Assembly (NCBI GenBank): GCA_017848155.1
Contig: JAGAKC010000079.1
Location: 1-5,401 of the forward strand
Reading direction: 5' to 3'
Source: Oscillospiraceae bacterium
GTDB lineage: Bacteria > Bacillota > Clostridia > Oscillospirales > Ruminococcaceae
Length of the DNA stretch: 5,401 nt
A program made the translations under genes and the position numbers. A model generated the notes under the pieces. It was not told where the DNA came from, did no database searches, and was given only the letters and a program-made list of their open reading frames with translations. Within the stretch, counting starts at the first letter, position 1; every line of letters starts with the position of its first letter. Of the stretch, positions 5,284 through 5,401 are shown piece after piece.

Positions 5284-5401
5284 TACTCTGCGCCATTCAA
5301 CCCCTGCAAGGTTATATCATCCTGCGCCATCTTCTTCCACCCTGCACGTATGAACATATCACGTCCCGCTTTGGGGGTGAAAGGCGAAATCGGGGACATA
5401 T
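5283..5401 (-). CDS. gerAA: C-terminal end of GerA-type germination receptor A subunit (5' end outside window)
   Basis: Only 38 codons are visible, ending in TAG at 5285-5283. The peptide reads MSPISPFTPKAGRDMFIRAG, then WKKMAQDDI and a short tail to NGAE. GerA-family A subunits end with a P-x-x-P-F-x-x-x-x-x-R-D-x-F-I-R-A-x-x-x-x-M pattern, which fits here, and the following gerAB and gerAC genes make the assignment much safer. The A subunit is a membrane protein with a large N-terminal cytoplasmic domain and several spans; none of that is in view. I take this copy as authentic because it alone continues upstream into different, still open sequence (from base 5394 rightwards) instead of a palindromic element. 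Confidence 0.75.
   Translation of the reverse strand, partial: MSPISPFTPKAGRDMFIRAGWKKMAQDDITLQGLNGAE

Larger units (their letters stand above)
4929..5401 (-). repeat. Tandem array, exact 177-base period: three GerAA 3' ends alternating with two palindromic elements
   Basis: The anchor ttcaacccc recurs at 4942, 5119 and 5296, exactly 177 bases (59 codons) apart. Copies 1 and 2 differ at nine positions over the 177 bases starting at their anchors, about 95 percent identity. Copy 3 differs from copy 1 at a single position over the same start, up to where copy 3 leaves the repeat near 5393. Reading on the minus strand the order is real gerAA end, element, gerAA end, element, gerAA end, gerAB. 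The last unit lacks an element, so the array is two insertions of [element plus gene end] between gerAA and its neighbour. The period keeps all copies in one reading frame, interrupted only by each copy's stop codon. Confidence 0.92.

Noticed and set aside
4929..5401. CRISPR array
   Set aside because: The repeat unit is 177 bases and mostly gene-derived; there are no short repeats with unique spacers.

Overview
All recognisable genes lie on the minus strand, so the window reads from right to left. The content suggests a spore-forming Firmicute of the Clostridia. The evidence is a GerA-type spore germination receptor operon, strong AGGAGG-type ribosome binding sites, tightly overlapping genes and a consensus sigma-A-type promoter. 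A Ruminococcus-like gut member of the Oscillospiraceae is my guess at lineage; the sequence alone does not prove it.

Right part (about 3084-5401): a germinant receptor operon in the usual A-B-C order. The window edge cuts the A subunit gene, leaving only its last 38 codons (5283-5401). The B subunit permease (4019-4912) and the C subunit lipoprotein (3084-4022) follow, overlapping by an ATGA. Both are shorter than typical family members. Between the A stop codon and the B start lies the oddest part of the window. The last 36 codons plus stop of the A gene occur three times in direct tandem at an exact 177-base period (59 codons). The copies are separated by two copies of a roughly 78-base palindromic element that can fold into an outer stem carrying two inner hairpins. 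All three copies encode the same 36 residues: every nucleotide difference inside them is synonymous or changes one stop codon into another. This looks like selected or recently expressed 3'-end sequence, not decaying duplicates.

Middle (2959-3083): a 125-base gap with a near-perfect promoter (TTGACA, 17 bases, TAAAAT) firing leftwards. A 6-base dyad covers its -35 box. No clear terminator is visible for the germination operon.

Left part (1-2958): a compact three-gene operon driven by that promoter. It encodes a small two-span membrane protein, then a zinc-ribbon, TPR-like and coiled-coil protein (GTG start, GTGA overlap). The third product is a large coiled-coil protein leading into an FtsK/HerA-superfamily ATPase, cut off by the left edge after 471 residues. 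The visible ATPase part matches the non-Walker first domain (DPV-LG, IWT, LTEH, YN and PY motifs) of a family of FtsK-like proteins whose active P-loop lies further C-terminal. The three probably act together at the membrane. I recognise no described system with this gene set, so it is a candidate undescribed module.
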